From Coprothermobacterota bacterium (lineage in GTDB: Bacteria > Caldisericota > JANLFM01): DNA of 11,549 nt. Where the stretch lies: contig JAPLHX010000218.1 of assembly GCA_026389415.1 (NCBI GenBank), positions 1-11,549 on the forward strand. The letters are read 5' to 3'. The translations under genes and the position numbers were made by a program. This document shows, one piece after another, positions 1-7,054 of the stretch. Within the stretch, counting starts at the first letter, position 1. Every line of letters begins with the position of its first letter. Below the pieces are notes generated by a model. That model saw only the letters and a program-made list of their open reading frames with translations. It had not been told where the DNA came from and searched no databases.

Positions 1-1322
1 GGCAACCATTGCCCATTTGGCAAAAGAATCTCGGCCCAATCGTGCGTCAGATCGCCGTGGGAGAATGAACCCGGAACATAGGTGAAACCCTCCAAAAACC
101 GGGCTGGGATTCCTTGTGCACGACAAAGAGCAATGAACAGATCGGCGAATTCCGTGCAGTCCCCCTCTCCGGAACGAAATGCTTCCAAAGCACCCTTCTC
201 GCTTGGGTTGTACCCGTTGTAGTTCAGATAGCTTCCAACAAAGTCGTAAATCCGGCGGGCAGCTTGCCGAGGATCGTCTTCTGAGCCCGCCAACTCGTTG
301 GCTTTGTCCCGAATCTCGGATGAATCACTTTCTTCCCATTGTTCCGGCTGAGTGTACTGCTGGTACAGCACTGATGTCGTATCATAGCCTGTAAAGGAAT
401 CGAAGCCTTGGAGACGGGAAATAATAGGTCTAAGGCTGACAAGGTACTGCACGCTGACCGTTACCGTATGCCCGGTTGGAATCCCACCGAGCTCGAAACG
501 GGCGAATCGATTCCCCACATTGTCAGAAAACGCTTCTTCTGCTGGAACACTGCTTTGCCATGATTCCACGATTTGATAAGGGGGAACACTCTGCAAGAGC
601 GGTAAGGTAAATGTGACAGCCGTGACGTCCGGACCATCATTGTTTATCAGGGCTACACTATAGTTCAACGTATATTGCTGGGCAGGACCCAGCCAAGTCT
701 CCTGATAAGTGCGTTCTGCACGCCAAACCGTCACCGATACTTGTGCGCGAGTGGCAGGCTGCTGAGGTTGAAAGCCTCCATTCCGCACCATGGGGATCTC
801 GTCCGCCAAAAAGAGAGGAATGACGATAGCGGTCTCAATGGAACCAAATGACCACCGGGCCGGTGGAACATCGATGAAACTTGCTTCTAGCGGAAAAAAC
901 AGATCCTCTTGCCGGACCATGCGAACGAGCACGGCTACCATCTGCTCCTTGCTGACTGGGTCCTGCGGTCGAAATGTACCGTCAGGGAACCCCAGGATGA
1001 TCCCCTCCCGGGCACAAGCTTCTATAAAAGGAAACGCCCAAAGGGTGGGGGGTACATCTGGAAACCGAGAGTCTGGTGAACTCTGCAAATCCAGGTTGAA
1101 GGCAAGGCAGGTTACTTTGGCGAATTCCGCTCGAGTGATGCCCTGCCCAGGGCGAAAACTATGATCAGGATATCCAGCAAGAATCCCCTTTTCACTGAGT
1201 GATTTTACGGCTTCATATTCCCAGGAATCCTGCACTACATCGGAGTAAGCACGCAGGTCGGAAGGAAGTACAGTTAGTGCTGTGATTAAAACGAGAATCG
1301 CGAGGAACCAATGCAGGCGCAT
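1..1322 (-). CDS. Secreted SLH-domain protein with transglutaminase-like domain (3' end cut by window edge)
   Basis: The 440 readable codons start MRLHWFLAILVLITALTV, a typical signal peptide ending near residue 25 (LRAYSD). Three S-layer homology repeats follow at about residues 27-70, 87-135 and 147-200; GYPDHSFRPG and GFPDGTFRPQ are characteristic. SLH repeats bind secondary cell-wall polymers, so the protein should sit on the cell surface. A beta-rich linker (about 215-295) leads to a transglutaminase-like domain (about 340-440). The catalytic Cys389 is in GEGDCTEFADLF and His427 in HDWAEILLPNGQW; the expected third residue, Asp, lies outside the window. Proteins of this superfamily can be proteases, isopeptidases or cross-linkers, and the substrate cannot be read here. 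It follows pxpC by 17 nt and is probably co-transcribed. The ATG at 1322 lies 21 nt from the only good SD (AAGGAG, 1344-1349), so an in-frame TTG at 1343 or a non-canonical start is possible. Family assignment is firm, biological role unknown. Confidence 0.9.
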   Translation of the reverse strand, partial: MRLHWFLAILVLITALTVLPSDLRAYSDVVQDSWEYEAVKSLSEKGILAGYPDHSFRPGQGITRAEFAKVTCLAFNLDLQSSPDSRFPDVPPTLWAFPFIEACAREGIILGFPDGTFRPQDPVSKEQMVAVLVRMVRQEDLFFPLEASFIDVPPARWSFGSIETAIVIPLFLADEIPMVRNGGFQPQQPATRAQVSVTVWRAERTYQETWLGPAQQYTLNYSVALINNDGPDVTAVTFTLPLLQSVPPYQIVESWQSSVPAEEAFSDNVGNRFARFELGGIPTGHTVTVSVQYLVSLRPIISRLQGFDSFTGYDTTSVLYQQYTQPEQWEESDSSEIRDKANELAGSEDDPRQAARRIYDFVGSYLNYNGYNPSEKGALEAFRSGEGDCTEFADLFIALCRAQGIPARFLEGFTYVPGSFSHGDLTHDWAEILLPNGQWL

Positions 1323-1339
1323 GATTGATTTGACGGAAA

Positions 1340-2278
1340 TCAACTCCTTACCCAGCGATTCCAAAGTTTGGACAAATCCCGCCAAGCGGCCTGTGCTTCA
1401 ACCAGGTTCACTGCCTGAAAATGGATCAAGTCTCCCGGTTTGGTTTGGCCCAAGCGCCACAGATCCGCGCCGATCACACAGGCGATTTTAGCGTACCCCC
1501 CCGTGGTTTGCCGATCAGCCAGCAGAAGCAATGGTTGTCCTTCGCTTTGCACTTGGACTGCACCGGCAGGAACCCCATCGGTTAAAATGTCGGCAATCCC
1601 CTTGATCTGGATGGGTTGCCCTTCCAGTCGGTAGCCCATACGATCGGCCTGTGAAGTGATGGCATATTCGTTATCCAGGAAAGTGGCAATCCCCTTTTCG
1701 GTAAAGCATTCCTGCTGTGGTCCCAGTATGACCCTCGCTGTCAAGCAAGATTCGTAGCTGGGTATCCAGTCTGGAGAAAAAATGCCCAGTGCCGCTTCCT
1801 TCTCCTGACCGAATTGTGAACAGATCTCGTCACCTGTAACTGGCATTCGTCCATGAAGGCCGCCAAATTTGCCCGACAGATAGGTTGAACGACTGCCCAA
1901 CACAAGTGGGACATCAATCCCGCCCGACATTGCAAGATAAAGGCGACAACCACGCTTGGCCCAACCAAGAGTCAACCGGTCCCCGGCCACGGCTTTGCAC
2001 TGTTGCCAGAGGGGAAGTCCATGGTCATTCAACCGGGCACCCATGTCTGCCCCGGCTAAAGCAAAACTCCCGCCCTCCACAAACTCGTACGAGCCGCCAA
2101 CCATGGTAAATTCCAGGACTGCCTCGCGAATGGAATTGCCACAAAGCGCATTGGCTGCACGCAAAGCATATTCGTCCATCGCTCCGGCCGGCGGCACTCC
2201 TTGATCTTGATAACCAAACCGGCCCCGGTCTTGGACGGATGTCAGCATTCCAGGCTGAAGGACGCGCAATTTAGTCAT
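1340..2278 (-). CDS. pxpC: 5-oxoprolinase subunit C (biotin-dependent carboxyltransferase-like, KipA/PxpC)
   Basis: This 312-residue protein has the usual length and full signature of the PxpC/KipA/YbgK family: an N-terminal SVQDRGRFGYQDQGVPPAGA segment (residues 14-33), GSRSTYLSGKFGGLHGR near 130-146, and QTTGGYAKIACVIGADL near the C-terminus. With PxpA and PxpB it forms the prokaryotic ATP-dependent 5-oxoprolinase, a cytoplasmic complex that opens 5-oxoproline (pyroglutamate) to glutamate. The same family includes urea-amidolyase-type domains and the Bacillus sporulation protein KipA. The complete A-B-C set in this operon makes the oxoprolinase role the best reading. Its ATG at 2278 lies inside the end of pxpB (8-nt overlap), which implies translational coupling. 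The last codons of pxpC contain the SD-like AAGGAG preceding the SLH-transglutaminase gene. Confidence 0.95.
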   Translation of the reverse strand: MTKLRVLQPGMLTSVQDRGRFGYQDQGVPPAGAMDEYALRAANALCGNSIREAVLEFTMVGGSYEFVEGGSFALAGADMGARLNDHGLPLWQQCKAVAGDRLTLGWAKRGCRLYLAMSGGIDVPLVLGSRSTYLSGKFGGLHGRMPVTGDEICSQFGQEKEAALGIFSPDWIPSYESCLTARVILGPQQECFTEKGIATFLDNEYAITSQADRMGYRLEGQPIQIKGIADILTDGVPAGAVQVQSEGQPLLLLADRQTTGGYAKIACVIGADLWRLGQTKPGDLIHFQAVNLVEAQAAWRDLSKLWNRWVRS

Positions 2279-2996
2279 GGGAAATCCGGTCGATTCGGTA
2301 AGTTCCCTCGGTCACTTGCTGCTTGATTAAAGTGAATTCCATGTCGTCTACGGGACGAAAACGAACCCATACTCCCGGTTGGAGTAGAGCGGGGGGGTCG
2401 GCCTGCAAGTTAAAAAGAGAAATCGGGGTTTGTCCGATCAACCGCCATCCACCGGGGCTCTCACTGGGGTAGATACCGGTTTGGGTTCCGGCAATCCCCA
2501 CAGAACCGCCCGGGATTTTCAGTCGCGGATTGGTTAAGCGAGGCATGGCGATTCGTTCATCCAGACTGCCGAGATAAGGGAAACCTGGTGTGAAGCCAAT
2601 CAAATAAACCAAATAGTCGCGATTTGCGTGAAGTGCGACCACTTCTTCCGCTGTCAGTCCGGCATGATCAGCCACATCATCCAAATCGGGACCGAATTCA
2701 CCACCGTAGATGGTTGGCAGCACGAACAATTCCTGTTTCCTTTCCAGTTCCTCCGTTTTTAGCGGCAATCGCCGGCGGATCTCCGCGGATAAAACTTCCG
2801 ATGAAACAAACGAGGGATCATACTCCACCAATAACGAGGCATAAGAAGGAATGATGTCCAGGATACCGTTAATAGGAATCCGATGGAGCGACTGTCGCAA
2901 TGCGCGAACGTTTGCAGATAGCTCTGGGGCGATATGCCGGCCAAATTCGACCAACAGCGCCTGATCTCCAGCTGGAAGGATCCGGACTTCCTGCAT
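2271..2996 (-). CDS. pxpB: 5-oxoprolinase subunit B (KipI/PxpB family)
   Basis: I start this gene at the ATG at 2996, giving 241 residues beginning MQEVRILPAGDQALLVEFG, the normal KipI/PxpB N-terminus. An extension to 3089 is open but reads inside pxpA and has no family resemblance. Signatures are LIGFTPGFPYLG (about residues 128-139), IPGGSVGIAGTQTGIYP (about 153-169) and SPGGWRLIGQTP. In B. subtilis KipI also inhibits the sporulation kinase KinA, but the neighbouring pxpA and pxpC point to the metabolic role: subunit of the ATP-dependent hydrolysis of 5-oxoproline to glutamate. The start codon overlaps the pxpA stop by one base (TAATG) and the stop overlaps the start of pxpC, so the three subunits are translationally coupled, as expected for a stoichiometric complex. 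Confidence 0.95.
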   Translation of the reverse strand: MQEVRILPAGDQALLVEFGRHIAPELSANVRALRQSLHRIPINGILDIIPSYASLLVEYDPSFVSSEVLSAEIRRRLPLKTEELERKQELFVLPTIYGGEFGPDLDDVADHAGLTAEEVVALHANRDYLVYLIGFTPGFPYLGSLDERIAMPRLTNPRLKIPGGSVGIAGTQTGIYPSESPGGWRLIGQTPISLFNLQADPPALLQPGVWVRFRPVDDMEFTLIKQQVTEGTYRIDRISHD

Positions 2997-3751
2997 TAAA
3001 CCGCCTGCAGAACAATCCCCTCTTCCACCATTGCTTGGTGTACGGCCTGGGCAATTGCACAAGCGTTCGGATTGTCTCCATGGATGCACAAACTCTGAAA
3101 CGAGAGAGGGACCTGTTCGCCCGTCACTGCCTGCACAAACCCGAAACGAACCATCTGGACTGCTCGAACTGCCACGACCTGCGGGTCGCGGAGTATTGCC
3201 CCGGGTTGGCTACGAGGAATCAAGTTCCCTTCCTTATCATAGCCTCGATCGGCAAAAGCTTCCTTGATGGTGGATATTCCCAAAGCTTGGCCTTCTTCCA
3301 CCATTTGTGAACCAGCCGGGGCCATCAGTAACAAGTGCGGATCGAAAACCGATACAGCCTCAGCGATTGCCCTGGCCAGATTCCGATCACGAGCTGCCAT
3401 GGTGTAGAGGGCACCATGCGGTTTGACGTGATGCAACGTTGCTCCAGCGGATCGAACAAATGCTGCCAATGCTCCGATTTGATAGAGCAGAAATGCTTTC
3501 ACTTCCATGGGTGCAAGAACCATGTTACGACGGCCGAAACCTTGCAGATCAGGAAATCCAGGGTGAGCACCAATCGCTATTCCTCTTTGCTGGGCTAGGC
3601 CAACGGTTCGTTCCATCACGATGGGGTCTCCAGCGTGTAAGCCGCAGGCAATGTTGGCGGATGTAATCCATTGCAGCAATTCCGAATCCTGGCCGATGTT
3701 GTAAGCGCCGAAACTTTCTCCTAGATCTGCATTTAGATCCATCGTGTACAT
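2996..3751 (-). CDS. pxpA: 5-oxoprolinase subunit A (LamB/YcsF family, PxpA)
   Basis: The 251-residue product matches the LamB/YcsF family end to end: DLNADLGESFG at residues 5-15, SANIACGLHAGDP at 31-43, IGAHPGFPDLQGFGRR around 60-75, VKPHGALY around 110-117 and CIHGDNPNA near 227-235. PxpA is the metal-dependent hydrolase-like subunit of the PxpABC 5-oxoprolinase, which recycles the cyclic damage product of glutamine and glutamate. The start at 3751 is supported by AGGAGG at 3757-3762 with 5-nt spacing; a second in-frame ATG lies three codons downstream. It is the first gene of a minus-strand operon and faces a divergent plus-strand gene across about 180 bp. I could not pick out a convincing promoter for it; TTTATA-N16-TATGAC on the minus strand in that gap is only a weak candidate. 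Confidence 0.96.
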   Translation of the reverse strand: MYTMDLNADLGESFGAYNIGQDSELLQWITSANIACGLHAGDPIVMERTVGLAQQRGIAIGAHPGFPDLQGFGRRNMVLAPMEVKAFLLYQIGALAAFVRSAGATLHHVKPHGALYTMAARDRNLARAIAEAVSVFDPHLLLMAPAGSQMVEEGQALGISTIKEAFADRGYDKEGNLIPRSQPGAILRDPQVVAVRAVQMVRFGFVQAVTGEQVPLSFQSLCIHGDNPNACAIAQAVHQAMVEEGIVLQAV

Positions 3752-3833
3752 AATACCCTCCTAATTTCAATGTAGCAGAAGCGAATGCGGAAAACATCGG
3801 AAGCTTTCATTTTTCGTGAAACAAATTTGTCCA

Positions 3834-3863
3834 GTGTCATACTGACTATCGATCTGCTATAAA
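3834..3863 (+). promoter_or_regulatory. Possible sigma-A promoter for the toast-rack protein gene
   Basis: GTGTCA (3834-3839) and TATAAA (3858-3863) are separated by 18 bp on the plus strand and would start transcription near 3870, about 60 bp before the start codon. The -10 is good but the -35 matches the consensus at four of six positions only. It is the best candidate in the divergent gap. Confidence 0.33.
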
Positions 3864-3929
3864 CCTAGAAAAGCAGTATCGTGGTTGTCAGAATCAGGGC
3901 CGGAAAATCGGAAGAGGAGGAGTATGCGA

Positions 3930-4550
3930 ATGGTGGATCAACGGAAAATCGAACGGGGTGAAGCCCAATCAGTGCGAGTGGAATGCCAGATGGGAGCGGG
4001 TGAATTGCATATCAAAAGTGGAGCTCAAGCCCTGCTGGAAGCGGAATTCGATTATTCTCAAACGTCCTGGCAACCGATCGTAAAATACAGTATTGCAGAC
4101 GATAGAGGTGACTTGTCCATTCGCCAACCAAAAAGTATTCAAGGCGTGTTTCATCGTTATCGTTGGGACATCCGCTTAGGCGGGAGTATACCCATGGACC
4201 TGCATGTCCAACTCGGTGCAGGCAAAGGGGAATGCTCCTTGGGTGGCCTAGATCTAACAAAACTAGTGATAGAAATGGGTGCAGGAGATTTTCGCCTGGA
4301 CCTAGGGGGTTCCTGGCAGAGGGATCTAGACGTTCGCATCTCTTCCGGTGTAGGCCGCCTGGTGGTCCTCTACCCTACGGAAACGGGGGCCAAGATTGAT
4401 GTAGGTCCAGGTTCAAGCGTAGTGAATGCCAGCGGACTGAAAGTAGAAGGCCGTCACTATCAGAACGAGGCTTATAGCAAAACACCGGCAACCGTCCGCA
4501 TCGACATTTCAAAAGGCATTGGCGAAATTAACCTTCGACCTGCTCGTTAA
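3930..4550 (+). CDS. Toast-rack / DUF4097-like beta-repeat protein
   Basis: This is a 206-residue protein starting MVDQRKIERGEAQSVRVE. AGGAGG at 3915-3920 lies 9 nt from the ATG at 3930 and only 3 nt from another in-frame ATG at 3924, so either may be used. The body is a run of short beta-strand repeats punctuated by Gly-rich turns: QMGAGELHI, QLGAGKGECSLGGLDL, EMGAGDFRLDLGG, SSGVGRLVVLYP and SKGIGEINLR. That is the pattern of the 'toast-rack' (LiaF/DUF4097/DUF2154-like) right-handed beta-fold found in cell-envelope stress proteins. Unlike LiaF it has no membrane segments and no signal peptide, so it is predicted to be cytoplasmic or peripherally attached. It stands alone on its strand and converges on psuG with a 4-bp overlap of the stop codons. 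Its function is unknown. Confidence 0.85.
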   Translation: MVDQRKIERGEAQSVRVECQMGAGELHIKSGAQALLEAEFDYSQTSWQPIVKYSIADDRGDLSIRQPKSIQGVFHRYRWDIRLGGSIPMDLHVQLGAGKGECSLGGLDLTKLVIEMGAGDFRLDLGGSWQRDLDVRISSGVGRLVVLYPTETGAKIDVGPGSSVVNASGLKVEGRHYQNEAYSKTPATVRIDISKGIGEINLRPAR

Positions 4551-5455
4551 CTTGTAGTCTGTACGAGATACGCCCGGGCAACTTGAGCTGCCAGCCGAGC
4601 ATTGGATTCCGCTAATGCAATGTTGGTTTCCACCGTCTTCCCACCGGAAGCTTTCTCCAGGAAGGAAAGCAAAAATGGGGTGAGTTGCCTCCCCTTGACC
4701 CCTGTTTTTTCCGCAGCCAGTACCGCCCGCTGGATCAGTTCCTCGACGTAGAGGGGCGCAAGTTCCTTGTCTTGGGGTGGTGGATTCGCCAACAGAATTC
4801 CACTGTTTGAACACAATTCCTGCCAAGTGGCACTCATAATCCGAGCAACTTCCCCCGCGGTTTGAATGGCTGTCACCTTCAGACCGGAGGTATGAGTATA
4901 AAATGCGGGAAACTCGGAGGTCTGGAAACCAAGCACTAATACGCTCAGAGTTTCTAGCAACTCCAGCGTACGGGGAAGATCAAGGACAGCCTTTGCCCCT
5001 GCAGAAACTAACAAAATGGGTGTACGAGACAGAGTAATTAGGTCCGTTGAAATATCGAATGTCTCCTCTACCTGACGATGCACGCCGCCAATCCCACCGG
5101 TAGCGAGCACGCGGATTCCAGCCTGATAGGCAATACGCAGGGTGGCGGAAACCGTGGTCCCTCCGGAAGCTCCAACCGCGACGGCCCAGGGAATTGTGTG
5201 TGCCTGCAGTTTTTCCGCCTTGGTTTGGGCCAGTTGCTCCAGCTCGGCATGGCTGAAACCAACCTTTATTGTCCCCGCCAAAACACCGATTGTAGCTGGA
5301 ACCGCACCTTCGCGGCGAATGGCTTCCTCCATGACCCGGGCAGTCTCTAGGTTAGAGGGATAGGGAAGGCCGTGTGTTAAAATAGTGGTTTCCAGGGCGA
5401 CAACCGCCTTTTTTTCCTTCAGTGCTCTTGCTACCTCCGGATGAAAATCTAACAT
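4547..5455 (-). CDS. psuG: Pseudouridine-5'-phosphate glycosidase
   Basis: The 302-residue product belongs to the PsuG/indigoidine-synthase-A-like family, which reversibly splits the C-C glycosidic bond of pseudouridine 5'-phosphate to uracil and ribose 5-phosphate. Recognisable segments are VVALETTILTHGLPYP with catalytic Glu22, GASGGTTVSATL around 95-106, ATGGIGGVHR at 118-127, TFDISTDL at 132-139, SAGAKAVLDLP at 151-161 and a C-terminal TPFLL. By alignment from memory with the E. coli enzyme, Lys82 and Lys155 match its active-site lysines 93 and 166. I chose the ATG at 5455 because AAAGGAGG lies 8 nt upstream; the GTG at 5464 overlaps that site. The PfkB-family kinase 76 bp upstream would supply its substrate, so the two genes probably form a pseudouridine degradation operon. 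Confidence 0.95.
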   Translation of the reverse strand: MLDFHPEVARALKEKKAVVALETTILTHGLPYPSNLETARVMEEAIRREGAVPATIGVLAGTIKVGFSHAELEQLAQTKAEKLQAHTIPWAVAVGASGGTTVSATLRIAYQAGIRVLATGGIGGVHRQVEETFDISTDLITLSRTPILLVSAGAKAVLDLPRTLELLETLSVLVLGFQTSEFPAFYTHTSGLKVTAIQTAGEVARIMSATWQELCSNSGILLANPPPQDKELAPLYVEELIQRAVLAAEKTGVKGRQLTPFLLSFLEKASGGKTVETNIALAESNARLAAQVARAYLVQTTS

Positions 5456-5531
5456 CCGACTCACCTCCTTTGATCCATAATCAGTCGTTGGTGAAGAACT
5501 CTATCCATTTTTCCGATAGATGAACGTACGC

Positions 5532-6446
5532 TCAAGTGCCATCCACATTAAGTGCACGAGCCCAGTCTCCCTCTGGTTGTCCCCCGTAATGGCTTACCAC
5601 ATACGCTCCCAACCGATTGGCTTTTCGCAGCGAAGAAGGTATATCGCCAGTACGCAAGAATTCCACAAGGAAAGCCGCATCGAAAGCATCCCCGGCCCCC
5701 GTGCTGTCAACAACTGGAGCTGGTTGCGAGGGAACATGCCATTCGCCTAAACGAGAGAAAACGGTTGATCCGTTCAGACCCTGCTTTAGTACGACTATTT
5801 TGCTATGCTGCAGTAATGTTTTTGTATCCGCTAGTGCCAATTTTCTAGCCTCATCTTCGTTGAGAAGCAGAAAGTCAACCGGGCAAATTCTTTCCAGGAG
5901 CTCTTGCGGTCCGTATCCCTCGATCAAATGAAACGAAGCAGGGTCAAAAGCTATTGGCACCTTGCGAATCCTGGCTTCCTCCAATATGCGCTGAATGAAC
6001 GGAAGAGAAGATAGCGTAAACAAGCTGTAGCCGGTAAAAAAGAATAAATCACGCCCATCGAGACACGTTGGTTCGAAATCGCCCAGGCTGAACGCCAGAG
6101 AGGTTGGCTTATCCATCACAAAGGCGCGCTCTCCCTGGAGAGAAACGACGGCGCCAATTCGGGCTGTACCGGCACCTGCCACAATTTGGAGATGGAGACC
6201 CACCTTTTTCCGCGCGAGATGTTCTTCCATCATTTTCCCAAGCAAGTCATCGCCAATTTTCCCTTGGAGAAGTACTTCTGCTTCCAAGCAAGCAACCCAG
6301 ACTGCAAAGTTGGCAGCAGAACCGCCAGGCGTAAACTCGGCTATTCCAGGGACATCAGATCCAAATACAAGCGGTTCTTCGGGTCGGAGGAGGACATCCC
6401 AGGCGATATCCCCTAAAGCGAAAATCCTTGGAAAGATGCGGTCCAT
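5532..6446 (-). CDS. PfkB-family carbohydrate kinase, probable pseudouridine kinase
   Basis: The 304-residue protein has the PfkB/ribokinase fold. The N-terminal strand FALGDIAWDVLL is followed by the sugar-binding GGSAAN (residues 41-46), GKIGDDLLG (62-70), the NEDE motif (196-199) for Mg and phosphate, and the C-terminal signature DSTGAGDAF (247-255) with catalytic base Asp253. Members of this family phosphorylate ribose, fructose, adenosine or pseudouridine. Adjacency to psuG makes pseudouridine kinase (PsuK-like) the most likely role, but the substrate cannot be proved from sequence. The ATG at 6446 follows the stop of the upstream small gene by 10 nt and lacks a clear SD, which suggests coupling to that gene. 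A TTG at 6491 would add 15 residues and overlap the upstream gene, without better SD support. Confidence 0.9.
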   Translation of the reverse strand: MDRIFPRIFALGDIAWDVLLRPEEPLVFGSDVPGIAEFTPGGSAANFAVWVACLEAEVLLQGKIGDDLLGKMMEEHLARKKVGLHLQIVAGAGTARIGAVVSLQGERAFVMDKPTSLAFSLGDFEPTCLDGRDLFFFTGYSLFTLSSLPFIQRILEEARIRKVPIAFDPASFHLIEGYGPQELLERICPVDFLLLNEDEARKLALADTKTLLQHSKIVVLKQGLNGSTVFSRLGEWHVPSQPAPVVDSTGAGDAFDAAFLVEFLRTGDIPSSLRKANRLGAYVVSHYGGQPEGDWARALNVDGT

Positions 6447-6456
6447 CGCTGGTTCG

Positions 6457-6648
6457 CTAGCTGCTGTTAGCCAAGCGACGCCAAGTTTCAAACACTGTAT
6501 CCGCGTGGCCGGAGACCTTTACCTTGCGCCATTGCTTCCGCAAGAACAGTGCCACCCAGCGTCCGCGGAAATCAGATAATGAAACGATTTTCCTGCCTAA
6601 TTCCACCAAGGAAAAATCTGGGGTTTTTTCAAAAAACCTGATCAGCAT
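6457..6648 (-). CDS. Small protein resembling a truncated, cysteine-less AhpC/TSA peroxiredoxin N-terminus
   Basis: This short gene encodes 63 residues starting MLIRFFEKTPDFSLVELG, with AGGAGGG just upstream of the ATG (4-nt spacing). Residues 9-36 (PDFSLVELGRKIVSLSDFRGRWVALF) look strongly like the first beta-strands of AhpC/TSA-type thioredoxin-fold proteins, whose consensus runs PDFxLxDxxGKxVSLSDFRGKxVVLFF. Where those proteins continue to a Cys active site, this one reads LRKQWRKVKVSGHADTVFETW and stops; there is no cysteine at all. It is either a decayed peroxiredoxin or a genuine mini-protein derived from one. It lies 10 nt upstream of the kinase, so its translation may drive that of the kinase. 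The coding call rests on the ribosome site, the domain-like sequence and the coupling; the function is unknown. Confidence 0.55.
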   Translation of the reverse strand: MLIRFFEKTPDFSLVELGRKIVSLSDFRGRWVALFLRKQWRKVKVSGHADTVFETWRRLANSS

Positions 6649-7019
6649 GAACCCTCCTATCATTCTATTGTCGCCGCTTTTCCCCGGTGGCGTAAACAAA
6701 TGCTTATATCGGTCTCTTCCCTTTGCATACAGGGTTCCCGCTGCGAAAAACCTCGCTCCGGAATACAACTCCTGTTTTATTCCCGCCGATTCTCTTTCCG
6801 CGAGCAAATGCAAATCCTGTGTGCGTTACAATAGCGGTAAGCATCAGCAGATGAAGTGGGCAAAAAGTCAAGCACCCCAATTCGCTGCCGAATCGGAAAC
6901 CGTTGAAAAACATCCGCCTTTGTCGGATTCAATTGGAAAGGTTTCTCCAGATGAGCCATATCTTGAAAAGCCGCACTCGAAGCTGCAAGAAAGCACCTTA
7001 TTTTCTTTACGGCACCCTA
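6649..7019 (+). other. Intergenic stretch without a convincing gene
   Basis: I see no supported gene, tRNA or repeat array here. Minus-strand frames starting at 6959 and 6913 are short, lack SD sites and resemble nothing I know. A plus-strand frame crosses the whole stretch but runs antisense through genes on both sides. The promoter of the minus-strand pseudouridine operon should lie here. The only -10-like sequence I find is TATAAG on the minus strand (6703-6708), with no acceptable -35. Confidence 0.5.
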
Positions 7020-7048
7020 TTGACAACCCCTGTTCTTTCTTTTATCCT
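7020..7048 (+). promoter_or_regulatory. Candidate sigma-A promoter for a small RNA
   Basis: A perfect -35 hexamer TTGACA (7020-7025) is followed after exactly 17 bp by TATCCT (7043-7048, four of six matches to the -10 consensus). Transcription would begin near 7055, only 40 bp before a strong terminator on the same strand. Confidence 0.45.
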
Positions 7049-7054
7049 TTCACC

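Noticed and set aside
179..1164. Plus-strand frames at the left end
   Set aside because: They lie opposite the clear SLH-transglutaminase coding frame on the minus strand.
2997..3089. Longer N-terminus for PxpB
   Set aside because: The extra 31 residues lie within pxpA and do not match the family; the ATG at 2996 gives the standard KipI/PxpB start and a TAATG coupling.
6704..6959. Two short minus-strand frames (69 and 60 codons) upstream of the peroxiredoxin-like gene
   Set aside because: They overlap each other in different frames, have no SD site and no recognisable motifs.
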